From: Asterias rubens
Lineage: Eukaryota > Echinodermata > Asteroidea > Forcipulatida > Asteriidae
Assembly (NCBI RefSeq): GCF_902459465.1
Contig: NC_047077.1
Span: 2,852,001 to 2,916,000, forward strand
Length of the DNA stretch: 64,000 nucleotides
Direction of reading: 5' to 3'
Part shown: one piece after another, positions 31,246-42,402 of the stretch
Numbering within the stretch: position 1 is the stretch's first letter
Layout: every line of letters begins with the position of its first letter
Notes under the pieces: generated by a model
Database searches by the model: none
Told to the model about the DNA's origin: nothing
The model's input: only the letters and a program-made list of their open reading frames with translations
Made by a program: the position numbers and the translations under genes

Positions 31246-31619
31246 TTAAAGACACTGGACATTATTGGTAATTGTCAAAGACCAGTCTTCTCACTTTATC
31301 TCATCATAACAAACCTGTGGACATTTGAGCTCAATTGGTCGTCGAAGTTGTGAGATAAGAATGAAAGAAAAAACACCCTTGTCACAAGAAGTTGTGTGCT
31401 TTCAGATGCTTGATTTTGAGACCTCAAATTCTAAATCTGAGGTCTCGAAATCAAATTCGTGGAAAATCACTTCCTTCTCAAAAACTACTTCACTTCAGAG
31501 AGAGCAGTTTCTCAAAATGTTTTATACTATCAACCTCTCCCCGATCCCCATTACTCGCTAGTACGGTTTTATGCTAATAATTTTTTTGAGTAATTACCAG
31601 TAGTGTCCACTGCCTTTAA
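31246..31619. mobile_element. TTAA-flanked palindromic MITE, near-complete
   Basis: A well-preserved copy of about 370 bp. TTAA lies at both edges, with ends AGACACTGGACATTATTGG and TAGTGTCCACTGCCT. The central hairpin is TTTGAGACCTCAAATT / AATCTGAGGTCTCGAAATC. It serves as the reference for the interrupted copy at 4216-5572. Confidence 0.9.
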
Positions 31620-31869
31620 ATTAAAGGTATTTTACAGAATTGGTCAGAATCCATACATCATTGTTTAGTTTTAGTCTGAAAGCTTACTGATTATGAAGAA
31701 AATCATATCTGAAAACCTAAAATAAACTCAACAGCTGATTTCAGATGTTGGAACCAAAATAAAAATCTGAATCTTGTCCACAACTTTCTCCTGCCCCACA
31801 CAACGGATTAAGCCCAAATTTTCACAGGTTTGTTATTTCATGTACATGAATGATCACATAAAACATGAA

Positions 31870-32860
31870 CACTTTCTGCTAACTAAAGTCATTCTATGCT
31901 TAATATGGGAAACTTAAAATGCGCCATGTCTATCACAGGTGACAATCCTGGCACTCCTGGCTTAGCAAATTAGCTTAGTACCTCAGCTTAGCACCTAAAT
32001 GATCACATGAACCATAGTTGTCTGAATATTGTCTTGTCGTGATCTTGGAGCACCGACTTGAAGTGTGATATAGTATATACTTTTGATCAAAACATTTTCT
32101 GCTAAGTAAAGTCACTTTATGCTTAGCATATTAACCTAGGACCTTAGCTTTGCATCTCAATGACTCTTTAAACCACAGTTGTCTGAATATTGTCTCGTCA
32201 TGATCTTTAAGCATGATATAATATTAGTACTTTTGATTGTAACCTTTTTTGCTAAGTAAATTAAATCTGTGCTGAGCAGATTAGCTTAGCACCTCAGCTT
32301 GGCACCTCAATAAACACTTAAACCACTGTTGTCCAATTATTGTCTTGTCATGATATTGGAGCATCGATTTGATGTCTGATTTAGTATTAGTACTTGTGGT
32401 TGTAACCTTTTCTGCTAAGTAAATTCCCTCTATGCTTAGCAGATTAGCTGAGCACCTCAACTCAGCACTTCATCAATCACTTGATCAATAGTTGTCCGAA
32501 TATTGTATCTTCATGATGTTAGAGCAAAATCGTTAAGAGTGATAATTTTTATGTACTTTTGAAAGTAACCTTTTCTGCTAAGTAAAGTCACTCTATGCTT
32601 AGCAGATTAGCCTGGCTAGCACCTCAGCCTAGCAACTCAATAATCACTTGAACCATAGTTGTTTGAATATTGTCTCGTCATGATCTTGGAGCATCGATTT
32701 GTGATACAGTATTAGTGCTTTTGATCAGACCCTTTTTTGCTAAGTAAAGTCTCTCTATGGTTAGCACCTCAGCTTAGCACCTCAATGATCACTTGAACTA
32801 CAGTTAATTACATATTGTCTCGTCATGATCTTGGAGCATCGATTTGAAGTGTTTCAGACA
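31870..32860. repeat. Tandem array, about 158-bp unit, six copies
   Basis: The word TCATGATCTTGGAGCATCGA and variants recur at about 32040, 32201, 32351, 32514, 32681 and 32826, giving spacings of 145-167 bp. Each unit also has TTTTCTGCTAAGTAAAGTCA, TAGCACCTCAGCTTAGCACC and GTTGTCTGAATATTGTC. The units are diverged. The array runs into the last coding exon of the minus-strand MPV17-like gene, whose final codons lie in the last unit. Confidence 0.9.
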
Positions 32861-35800
32861 TTGGTGCATCACTAACGTCATTAGTGTCTTTTTGTCCGTC
32901 CTCGAGGGGCGTATTTGCCATCCAACTCAAGTATGTATTCCAGAATACAGCCACTAGATTTACTGCTAGGACTCTGGGTGAAAAAATGGTGAAAAGAGAA
33001 GAAAGAAATCAGTGAAATACAGAATCTATATAGGCAACAGCATTTAAGGAAATCTAAAAATTATTTTTTGTTCACAGAGTATACAATGACAATAATCGGT
33101 GGAAGAGTGAAACCAGATAATATTATTTATCCCCAACGTAAATTTAACATTTTTATAAAACTACCTGTGTTGTTTTTATAAATACACTTATCTATATCAA
33201 ATAATCAATTTATATGTTTTTATAAACACAACTTTCTAAAGGTGCGTTTGCAGCAAAAGCAAATATAATCCAATGTATTGTGCAACACACAGTTACAACT
33301 GTGCAATTTGCAGCATTATTAAAGCTCCAGGATTTTAAACAATAAATACAAAGTTTTATGATATTATATCTACAACTGTAATTGGATTAAAACAAACAGT
33401 GGGTTCAAATTACCAAACGTTTACAATATCTGTAAAGGAACACTCTGCCTTGGATCGGTCGAGTTGGTCTTTGTTATAAAATGCCAAAACAATTATGGGT
33501 AGAAAGATGCTGTAAAAGTAGAATACAATGATCCACACAAACATGCCTCGAAATTGCGTAGGTTTTCCTTTTACCTCGTCAACTAACACGGTCGGCCATT
33601 TATGTATGGGAGTCAAATTGTTTACTCCCATAAATTGCTGACGTGTTAGTTTGCAAAGTAAAAAGAAAACCACGCAATTTCGAGGCAAACTTGTGTGGAT
33701 TATTGCATTCTACTTTTAGAGCATCTTTCTACCCATATGCATTCTATAACAAACGGTTACAAACGCTTTTTTTATATACCAACTCGTCCGATCCAAGGCA
33801 AGGTGTTCCTTTAAGTTTCAAAGCAAGTTCCCCAAAAAGTGCCACTTGAAGCAAAGGCAAAATTTCTACAAAATTTAAATGCAATTTGTAATAATCTGAA
33901 AATGACATCTTAAAGTCACCTGGAAATAGAATTTTTTTTCTTTCAAACATAAGAGTATATGCTTACGAACAATAAAACAATTTTTTTAGTAACTGTTTGT
34001 CACGATTTATATGTTTAAAAAATATATAAAGTTGTTTGGGGGGCTGACTCCGCCTACCCCTTTTGTGACGTCAATCGAGGCAGACTTTGCCTGCAATGTG
34101 TATAGTAAACACACGTGCAAAGTACATGTACGTCCAAGTCGTGAGTTGGTACATTTCAAAAAGTGTTTTTCTGCATTCAGCAGCAATACACCTGGTCGGC
34201 ATAGCCGGGAAAAACATTTTTTTTTTTTTGTAAACGTACAAACTCACGACTTGGTCCGTACATGTACTTTGCAATTGTGTTTACTCTACGCATTACAGGC
34301 AAAGTCTGCCTCGATTGACGTCAGGAACAGCGCCCTCTCGGGTCGGGGTCTACTCTTAAATTTGTAAATAACATAAGAACTGATTGTTTAAAACCTTAGT
34401 TAACTGTTCACATTCCACTCATCAAAACACATATATTATGGACAAAAGCTTTATTTTGAAAAAATACCTCTTCCAGGTGACTTTAAAGTAACTTACCTGT
34501 GTTGTAGTGGGACAAAGTAGAAGTTGACAAGTTGCACAGCAGGCCAGACCTGTAAAGAATTGTTCAATGTTTAAAGCCGTGTTCCAACTGGACTTTTTCT
34601 TCCGCTGCCATGCGGAAAGTTATCGTGACTGGCTCTGGTGTAATTCTACTGTCTGTTCCCACCTGGTCTTCTTATATTCAGCGACATTTGCATAGCGTTT
34701 TACAGCGTAGTCGCGGTAGGTTTCCAGTGCAGAATTGTTCCTATCGGACTTTTTATCGGCCCTTTTAAGCAAACCTTGGCTGCGCGGAGGTCTTCCGCGA
34801 CCTCCTTCAGCCTGTTTGTTTTTACACACAAGTGCTGATCCAGCAAACAACTTAAATTCTTCATAAACAATTGATTGTTTCATTCTATATTGTGTATCAT
34901 GGATATGAGACAAAGAAGACGTTTGAATGGGCATGTCTTTTAGGAAAGGCTTTGGTGATAAATATAAATAAAAAAATTAAAACTAAATTTGAGAGTGTTG
35001 GCTCTGTAAAGAGCTGGCGCGAGGAAAATAATAATAATATTTAGTTTTAGCTTTTTCACACCCTTAGGGCGTCCCAAAGCGCTTCACATTATTACCAGGC
35101 CTTAAAGACACTGGACACTATTGGTAATTGTCAAAGACTAGTCTTCACAGCTGGTGTATCTCAACATATGCATAAAATAACAAACCTGTGAAAATTTGAG
35201 CTCATTCGGTCGTCGAAGTTGCAAGATATTAATGAAAGAAAAAACACCCTTGTCACACAAAGTTGTGTGCTTTCAGATGCTTGATTTCGAGACCTCAACT
35301 TCTAAATCTGAGGTCTCGAAATCAAATTCGTGGAAAATTGCTTCTTAGTTATCAAGAAAGGTTTTATGCTAATAATTATTTGGAGTAATTACCAATAGTG
35401 TCCACTGCCTTTTAATCATTCCGTAAACCAGCTCCCTGGGGAGTATACAGCCTGCGCAACAACGATGCGCTATTCGGCTAAACCAATCACAAGAACCACC
35501 TCTGCCCTCACTGGTACCCATTTTACCCCTGGGTGGAGAGAAGCAATTATAGTTAAGTGTCTTGCTCAGGGACACAAGTGTCACAACCGGGATTCGAACC
35601 CACACTCTGCTGAACAGAATCATCAGAGCTTGAATTCTGTGCTCTTATCTGCTCAGCCAAGACACCCTACAAGAGACCACACACCATGTCCCAATTTCAT
35701 GGCTCTGCTTACCATTCTTCGCATACAGGGCAAGTGCCAAGTTTCTGCACTATCTTTGAAGGGAAGAATGCTTAGTAATGCGGACTACACATTTGCACAA

Positions 35801-38800
35801 GCAAAAATTCCCTGCTAACCTGTGAAATAAGCTTGACGTAAGCATGGAATTCCCTGCTTCCATAAGCGCTGATTCTTTGCTTACGGTAGCAGACCCATGC
35901 AATGGATCAAGCTCTTTTCAGGACCAACAATCCTTCCGAACGAGATTTCTACATGGTTGACCCGGAAGTTTACTAGTAGTAGTTGCTTCTTATTCTCCAC
36001 ACCATGCAAATCTTCAAACATCACTAATAAAATTGTGCTTACCTTGTAGTTGGTGAGTAAAGTCGTCTTAAAATCCTGTAACAAAACAGAAAAATCAAGA
36101 AGATTCACCATATTATACAAAGATTTACGCATATCGCCCCTGTTTTCATGAAGAGCCTTAGTTGTCCAGAAACATAATTGAGCTATACATTTCACAGGAA
36201 TATTGCTTAAAGGCAGTGGACACTATTGGTAATCACTCAAAATAATTATTATCATAAAACCTTTCTTGATGACGAGTAAGGGGGAGAGGTTGATGGTATA
36301 AAACATTGTGAGAAACGGCTACCTCTGAAGTGCCATAGTTTTTCGAGAAAGAAGCAATTTTCCACGAATTTGATTTGAACACCTCAGATTTAGAACTTGA
36401 GGTCTCGAAATCAACCATCTAAACGCACACAACGTCATGTGACAAGGGTGTTTTTTCTTTCATTATTATCTCGCAACTTCGACGACCAATTGAGCTAAAA
36501 TTTTCACAGGTTTGTTATTTTATGCTTATGTTGAGATACACCAACTGTGAAGGCTAGTCTTTGACAATTACCAAAAGTGTCCACTGCCTTTAACTTACAA
36601 CTGCAAGTCTACAAGACCCAAGCACTGACTTGCAAATAGGACCCAAGCTACTGCTTGCAGTTTAGGACCCAATGATTTGGGTTTGAAATAAGATATATCA
36701 ATTAGAGAGGAACTTTGAACCGATACTACACAACCGTGCCGGTGCTCTGCAAACTGATGTAATGTCAGCCCCCTCCCAATTTCTGTTTTTGGTAAAGTTA
36801 CACACAAATGTATGCAAGTTTTTGAGTCCAACGCAACAAAAACTGTTGGCGTGGAGCGATACCAACGCATGTGATGCAATGACTTACAAATAGTTCTGCA
36901 CTTACTTATACATGAGGGAATAAGACAGACATGGACTCAGACTCAGTGTGGAGGACTTGGACTCAAGACTGCGGCAACAGGGCAGAACCAACAGGGGCAC
37001 AAACTCGGTGGGGCGGACTCAGACTTGGACCTAGACTTAAACACGGAGGCCGACAACAGGGATTCAAACTCTTTGGGAAAGACTTGACTCTGACTTTGGC
37101 AACAGGGACACGAACTCAGTGGGGCGGACTCAGACTTAGACCTAGACTTAAACACGGAGGCCGACAACAGGGACTCAAACTCTTTGGGAAGGATTTGGAC
37201 TCAGACTTTGGCAACAGGGATTCGAACTCGGTGGGGTGGACTCAGACTTAGACCTAGACTTAAACACGGAGGCCGACAACAGGGATTCAAACTCTTTGGG
37301 AAGGACTTGACTCTGACTTTGGCAACAGGGACACGAACTCAGTGGGGCGGAGTCAGACTTAGACCTAGACTTAAACACGGAGGCCGACAACAGGGACTCA
37401 AACTCTTTGGGAAGGATTTGGACTCAGACTTTGGCAACAGGGACACAAACTCGGTGGGGCAGACTCAGACTTTGACCTAGACTTAAACACGGAGGCAGAC
37501 AACAGGGACTCAAACTCTTTGGGAAAGACTTGACTCTGACTATGGCAACAGGGACTCCGTCAGGAGGACTCGGACAACAGGGACTCGGTTGGGAGGACTA
37601 GGACTTGAATAACAGGGATACTCGGTAGGGAAGACTAGGAGTCGAAGATAGACAACTGGAACTTGGACGTGGTGGGGAGGATTCAGACTCGGACAACAGG
37701 ATAATGAACAGAGTGGGGAGGTCTGGGACCAACATATGGACAACAGGGACACAGACTTGGTGGTTCGGACTTGGCAACAGGGACACAGAATCAGTGGGAG
37801 AACTTGGACAAAGACTTGGACAACAGGGACGGGGACCTGGTGGAAAAGGACTCGGACTCGGACTCTGACAGGGTTATGAACTCGATGGACAGGATTCTGG
37901 CTAAGACTCAGACAACAGGGACACTGACTCGGTGGGTCGACTATGGACTTTGACAACAGGAACATGGACTTGGTGGGGAGGACCCAAACTCGGATATTAG
38001 GGACTCACACTCGGTGGGAAAGACTCACACTCGGAATCGGACAACAAGGAATGGAACTACACAAATTGAGTCAATGCTTTAAAAAACTGCCAGTACCTTT
38101 TTTAGTTTGTCTCGCACATTTTGTATTGATAGTCCACTTGTCAAGCCAATGTACGAGAAGAATGTAGTGATGAACAACGGAGCCATCACAGACTAAGGAG
38201 AAAACAGAAGAAACAGATACTTGTGAAAACAGTTTGGGTGCACATGGTTAAAATAGTACATGAGTCAATTACTTAATTTCATATTCAATTTTATCATGTT
38301 GGGCAGAGGGAATTATTCTTTGGTCTGTCATTGACACTTAAGCTGTTGGATGTGAGAAAAAGAAATGTTTACAAAATTCACTCTACCTGATCAATGGCGA
38401 CCATTTTAAGGACTTTGATAGTGCCTGCTCCTTTAACCAGTCGGTCTAACGTTGAAAACCACGTAAAGAGGAGTGGTCCCTAAATTGAAAAAAAAAAAAG
38501 CATTCACATAAATCAAAGAGCAGATCTACCAATCACTGCGTCAGTTGCAGACTTCACGGAAGTGTCGTGGCTGAGCGGTTAAGAGCACCGAATACAACTG
38601 GGTTCGAATCCTCAGCTGTGTAACACTTGTGTCCTTAAGGAAGCCACTTGACCATTGCTTCGTCCTTCGGATGGGACGTAAAGCCGTCGGTCCCATGTGT
38701 TAAGTAACGCATGTAAAAGAACCCAGTGCATGCACTTATCGAAAAGAGAAGGGGTTCGCCCCGGTGTTCCTGGCTGTGGCTGCTGTATGTGCCGTAACAC

Positions 38801-40121
38801 TGTGTAAACCTTTACATGGTGTGCTATGGACAAGGTCTCATAATTTCAAAATCTTCGTCCCACTCACCTTGCAGTAAAAATAATTGGCGCTTTGTATCCT
38901 TTGGAAAAGGTGCGTTATAAATACGTTTATTATTGTATTGTTATTATTATTATTATTATTATTATGGTCGCAGGTTACAACAAACCCAAGGAAAACATTT
39001 GGGGTCCCATCAGCTGACCGAAGAGTACACAGCATAGAGCTATATTTATACATTGACTAGAGCGCTAACACCCCGTTATACACGCATTAATGTTTTGAAG
39101 CCGTGTGGGCGCATCCATGTTTATGTACGAACCAATACAAAAGCTTGAAATTTTGTACGGCAATTGTACGGCTATTTGCATGATAGTGCGTTTGTTCTTT
39201 TCTATGTATGTGTCATCGAACCAAAAAATGCAGCAAATGTGAACGCACAATCTGCTGATGAGCGTACAAAACTGCGAGCGTCATGTGCGTCATGTTTAAA
39301 AGGCGTGTATACTTTTTTAGTACGTCAATCAACGGTTTACGTTGCGCTGACAGACGCGAATGGAGTGAATTAAGGCCCAGTGACCAGGGGTAATAATGTG
39401 AAGCGCTTTGAGACGCCCTCCGGGTGTGAAAAGTGCTATATAAAAACTGGTTATTATTATTATTATACTGCATTGACAATGTTAACACTTTGCAAACAGG
39501 ACAAACAAAGGGGCCTTTGCCTCTGTTGCCCCTGGTCTTGGCGTTGGTATCAAAAGTCTCTGATATCAAGTGCCTTTTTTAAAATGAAAATGTTCTTGCC
39601 CCTAGCCCCTCTCAAATCCCAGGCCTGCAAACACACAAAATAAAACTAGATATGAAGAAGCCCTTACCCCAATGATGAGACCAAAGGAAGCCTGTCTCAC
39701 TGTCCTGATTGCATTATGATTCTTCAATCCGGCTTTCTCAACCACCTGTTGTGAGACGATGTCACCAACACCCATAAGAACACCTGTAAATTAGAGATTA
39801 TTATTATTATTAAGTTTCAGGCCTTGAGTTTGGTTCTTAAAGACACTGGACACTATTGGTAATCACTGTTAGCGTAAAAACTTACAACTACATGCTAACG
39901 ATCAATGGAGAGCTGTTGATTTTTTTCACAGAACTCAGGAAAGTATTGAGATTGAGTATACAGTGCTAACACACATTAGTGCAAGGGTAAAACCAAGATT
40001 AATAGGCATCACATAATCATTTAGAATATCTTAGTTGTTTTCACTTACACGTATTCATCATCTGTGCTTTCAGTGGATGTGCCTGAAGAAACCTTGTATA
40101 TGTCTGCCATAATCTCAACAT
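32823..40121 (-). CDS. MPV17: Mpv17/PMP22-family membrane protein
   Basis: Small multi-pass membrane protein. Mpv17 sits in the inner mitochondrial membrane of animals and is needed for mitochondrial DNA maintenance; its transported substrate is unsettled. Coding exons in transcription order: 40049-40121, 39668-39783, 38387-38479, 38097-38192, 36043-36075, 34497-34549 and 32823-32973. All splice sites are AG/GT, phases fit, and 615 nt give 204 aa. Diagnostic stretches are QAHPLKAQMMNT, LMGVGDIVSQQ, PLFTWFSTLDRL, MAPLFITTFFSY, then the family signature WPAVQLVNFYFVPLQHR and FWNTYLSWMANTP. Human MPV17 is 176 aa; here a tail of about 25 residues follows the signature, and its last residues fall in a tandem repeat. 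Exon 5 is only 33 nt. A related PMP22 or Mpv17-like paralogue is possible but less likely. An acceptor-like TTTATGACAG just upstream (about 40143) suggests a further leader exon. Confidence 0.93.
33434..33812. mobile_element. Long-hairpin MITE, copy 3 of 3
   Basis: In the last intron of the MPV17-like gene. Ends AAGGAACACTCTGCCTTGG and CCAAGGCAAGGTGTTCCTT; centre TATGGGAGTCAAATTG / TTTACTCCCATAAATTG. TTAA lies at the right edge. Somewhat more diverged than copy 1. Confidence 0.85.
34066..34323. mobile_element. Fold-back element with TGACGTCA arms
   Basis: An inverted repeat of about 258 bp. The arms read TGACGTCAATCGAGGCAGAC / GTCTGCCTCGATTGACGTCA, continuing through AAGTACATGTAC and CCAAGTCGTGAGTT with their complements. 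The loop of about 85 bp contains a T run. It lies in the last intron of the MPV17-like gene and has no coding capacity. Confidence 0.8.
35023..35668 (-). mobile_element. tRNA-headed SINE split by a TTAA-MITE
   Basis: Reverse-oriented SINE of family A. The tRNA-like head (B-box complement GGGATTCGAACCC) is at about 35580-35668. The body words are GGGGAGTATACAGCC and CACAAGTGTCAC. The tail AATAATAATAAT is at 35030. It is interrupted between GGCC and ATCATTCC by the MITE at 35102-35415. The uninterrupted copy at 60588-60895 reads GGCCTTAAATCATTCC at this place. Confidence 0.85.
35102..35415. mobile_element. TTAA-MITE inserted in a SINE
   Basis: A family member about 310 bp long with ends AGACACTGGACACTATTGG and AATAGTGTCCACTGCCTT. 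TTAA is present on both sides while the empty SINE site has one TTAA. This shows directly that the four bases are a target-site duplication. Confidence 0.92.
35685..35905. repeat. Dispersed element (CCCAATTTCATGG ends)
   Basis: CCCAATTTCATGGCTCTGCT at the left, with CAAAAATTCCCTGCTAACC and GAATTCCCTGCTTCCATAAG inside. Close relative at 61457-61703; fragments at 21289-21399, about 47819-47960 and 56600-56700. A probable small non-autonomous transposon. Confidence 0.65.
36207..36593. mobile_element. TTAA-MITE, near-complete
   Basis: TTAA at both edges, inverted ends AGGCAGTGGACACTATTGG and AAGTGTCCACTGCCT, and a central hairpin around GAGGTCTCGAAATCA. In an intron of the MPV17-like gene. Confidence 0.9.
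36930..38070. repeat. Minisatellite, 1.1 kb, open on both strands
   Basis: Built from units of about 36-42 bp resembling GGACTTGGACAACAGGGAC plus a TCGGTGGGG block. In 36990-37500 these form a higher-order unit of about 115-130 bp containing CTTAAACACGGAGGCCGACA, repeated about four times. The right half (37550-38070) is more degenerate. Long open frames on both strands (for example 37184-37480 plus and 37540-37965 minus) arise from the repeat period and are not genes I can support. It lies in an intron of the MPV17-like gene and ends about 30 bp from the donor side of exon 4. Confidence 0.9.
38559..38966 (+). mobile_element. tRNA-headed SINE, family A variant
   Basis: The head resembles a tRNA: A box TGGCTGAGCGGTTAAGAGC, B box GGTTCGAATCC. 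The body has GACGTAAAGCCGTCGGTCCC and AAGAACCCAGTGCATGCAC. The tail ends in TTGTTATTATTATTATT. Not a functional tRNA, because the 3' half cannot form the acceptor stem. In an intron of the MPV17-like gene. Confidence 0.85.
39374..39466 (+). repeat. SINE tail fragment
   Basis: 3' part of a family A SINE: GGCCCAGTGACCAGGGGTAA, GAAGCGCTTTGAGACGCC, TGCTATATAAAAACTGG and the tail TTATTATTATTATTATA. The head is missing. Confidence 0.75.
39837..40020. repeat. Composite of MITE and SINE remnants
   Basis: A TTAA-MITE start (TTAAAGACACTGGACACTAT to about 39928) is joined to the 3' part of a family B SINE (GAGTATACAGTGCTAACACA, GGGTAAAACC). It ends close to the first coding exon of the MPV17-like gene. 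Confidence 0.65.
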
Positions 40122-40880
40122 CTTGATTCCTCTTTAAAGTACCTGTCATAAATAAAAAGTATAAACAAACCATTTCTTAGAATTATATACAATTTACATC
40201 TACATCAACATCTATGATATATTCAAAGCCTTTTCAGCATCTAGACAAGGTGAGATGACAATGAAGAAATTTCAATTTTAGAAGTGGGAGGAATACCCCC
40301 CGAGAATTCTACCAGGGAAAACTAGGAAACCCACGAAGTCAAGATGGACTGAAAAACCCAATCCACAGTGCCCCCGGTAGGATTCGAACTGAGATCCCAC
40401 AGTCCCAGTGGTGAGTCGAAGGCGAGGCAATGCGCCAACCTGACTTCCCTCCTTTTATACTTTTATGTAGTAAGAAAAAGAAGAGTTTGCTCATTTTTTA
40501 CTAAGCAACAGGTTAGTTGCGACAATGTAACCCTCCTCCCAACGGCCGCCAGGAGGAGGGTTACATACGTTATCGCAACTAGGAACAGGTAAGCAGGACA
40601 AGTTAGCTTTCGTTACTTATTAGAATACGCCCCCCCCCCCCCTTCAACAGGCCAAGCAAAGGGATCTCATCATTGAATTTTGAGGTAAATTAGGCAATTT
40701 ATTTCATATCGAATGAAAAAGTGGTGACGCCAGACAGAAACTTTTCCACAAGGTTCCCGTGTATTTTTGTTATTACTTATCATTTAATGACTCGCAATCA
40801 CAAGGTTGTGTGTGGGTTCGAATCCCCCAGCTTACCACTGATTTCACATGACATTATTGACAATGACTGAATAAATATAT

Positions 40881-41012
40881 GGAAAAGTTTCCGTATGGCG
40901 CCACCACTTTTTCATTCGATATGAAATAATATAGTATCTAATTTACCTCAATGAGATATCCCTTTTTGTAAAAATGAGTGAAAAAGTGGTGGCGCCATAC
41001 GGAAAGTTATCC
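40881..41012. mobile_element. 132-bp palindromic MITE, copy 2 of 2
   Basis: Same length and about 95 per cent identical by eye to 27405-27536. It is flanked by identical 8-mers AAATATAT at 40873-40880 and 41013-41020. The low divergence and intact duplication suggest recent movement. It lies upstream of the MPV17-like start. Confidence 0.93.
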
Positions 41013-42402
41013 AAATATATTGTCGTCTAGACTGAATCACAATTTCTTGATTTGAGTAATCCATGATCATTCAATTCATAGACGTTAAACCAATGTTTGC
41101 GAGAGAGATTGGTTCTTGCCAGCTTGGTGTTAATATGCCTTGTGTGAGTTTGCCGAGTTCCCGTGATGGGAAGATCATTCAAACAAACGGACAATAACAA
41201 ACAACTCACACTCGATCAAAAAGTCGCACCTACCTTCTATTTTTCACCTTTTTTACCAAAACAACCAATCACACGTGAAATATATAGCGCCCTCAAGCGT
41301 CATGTACATCACCTGACCAACCCGAAGTGATCGTGTACATGATCGAGTAAATATGATCAAAAATTGTTGATTGTTTTGATCCAAATCCAGTATTAATTAC
41401 CCCTCATGTAAGGCTATGTGAAGTTGAAGTACAGACAACCTACATGGTAAGGTATGCTGCTTTTGATCTGTAGGTTTATTCCTATCCGATTGTTTGATGG
41501 AGCCAGAAATATTAAATTTAAAACAATAGAGTGAAATTATCCAGCCTTTTTCGCTTCGTTGATCAGTGTGTATGAAATGCCCGCGCATTTCCGATCTTGC
41601 GCACATTTTATATTGAAATACAAGAACCAGTTGCGAAACTGCGCGAATACAACGTGCGAAATAGATGGCAGTCAAATGCGCGACTATCCATGAGAGCATT
41701 AGTGCACAGTGGTATAGAAATGCGCACTCCTGAATGCGAATGAAGTTTCAAGTTGGCAAACCCTCCTCAACAAGAACTTAATTTAAGCAAGACTAATTGG
41801 TTGGATTGTACCCATAATAGGCAGCCATAGGTAGACCCCAAAACCATTTTGAGGTAGAAACTCTACCTCCATGCCAACCAAAAGCAATAAATGCATTTTT
41901 TTTTTACTTTTGTGGGATTGATTGATTTGCTAAATAATTTATTTAATTTGAATGTATTTATTTTAGTTTTAAATAATTTATTGTAATATAATTCTTGTTG
42001 TAAGACTAAGATAATTATCATGGACTCCTTAGACGTATAAAGGAAGAGATTAAGAAGGATCCCATTCCATTCCCAGCCAATAGACAATAGACAACATCAT
42101 TAAAAAAGTACAGACATCAATTCATTTCATGGATCCAATCTGGGTTTTGTTTTTATGTGTAATAATAATGACTGTTCAATTTGATCCAGTGTAACTGTAA
42201 GGTGTGTTTTGATTGTGAGTGAGTTGCATTCTTTGTTGTCCAATGTCTGAAATAACTTTTTTCAGGTGTACTTTTCTCATCAGAATGCCACGGTGGTTTG
42301 AGTTTAACGGGATGCTATCATCATAATGGGTGTGACCTCTCTCCCCTACCAAAGGAATTCCGCACCTTCTGTTGGATGATTGATGCAACATAAAAAACAA
42401 AC
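41013..42402. other. Divergent intergenic region MPV17 / FBXW2
   Basis: Together with 40122-41012 this separates two head-to-head genes. A CG-containing patch at about 41560-41740 could include promoter sequence. A TTTTTTCAG acceptor-like site near 42263 may start the 5' leader segment of the FBXW2-like gene. No coding block was recognised. Confidence 0.5.

Noticed and set aside
37184-37965. Long open frames on both strands in the minisatellite (98 and 141 codons)
   Set aside because: They are by-products of the repeat period inside an intron of the MPV17-like gene.
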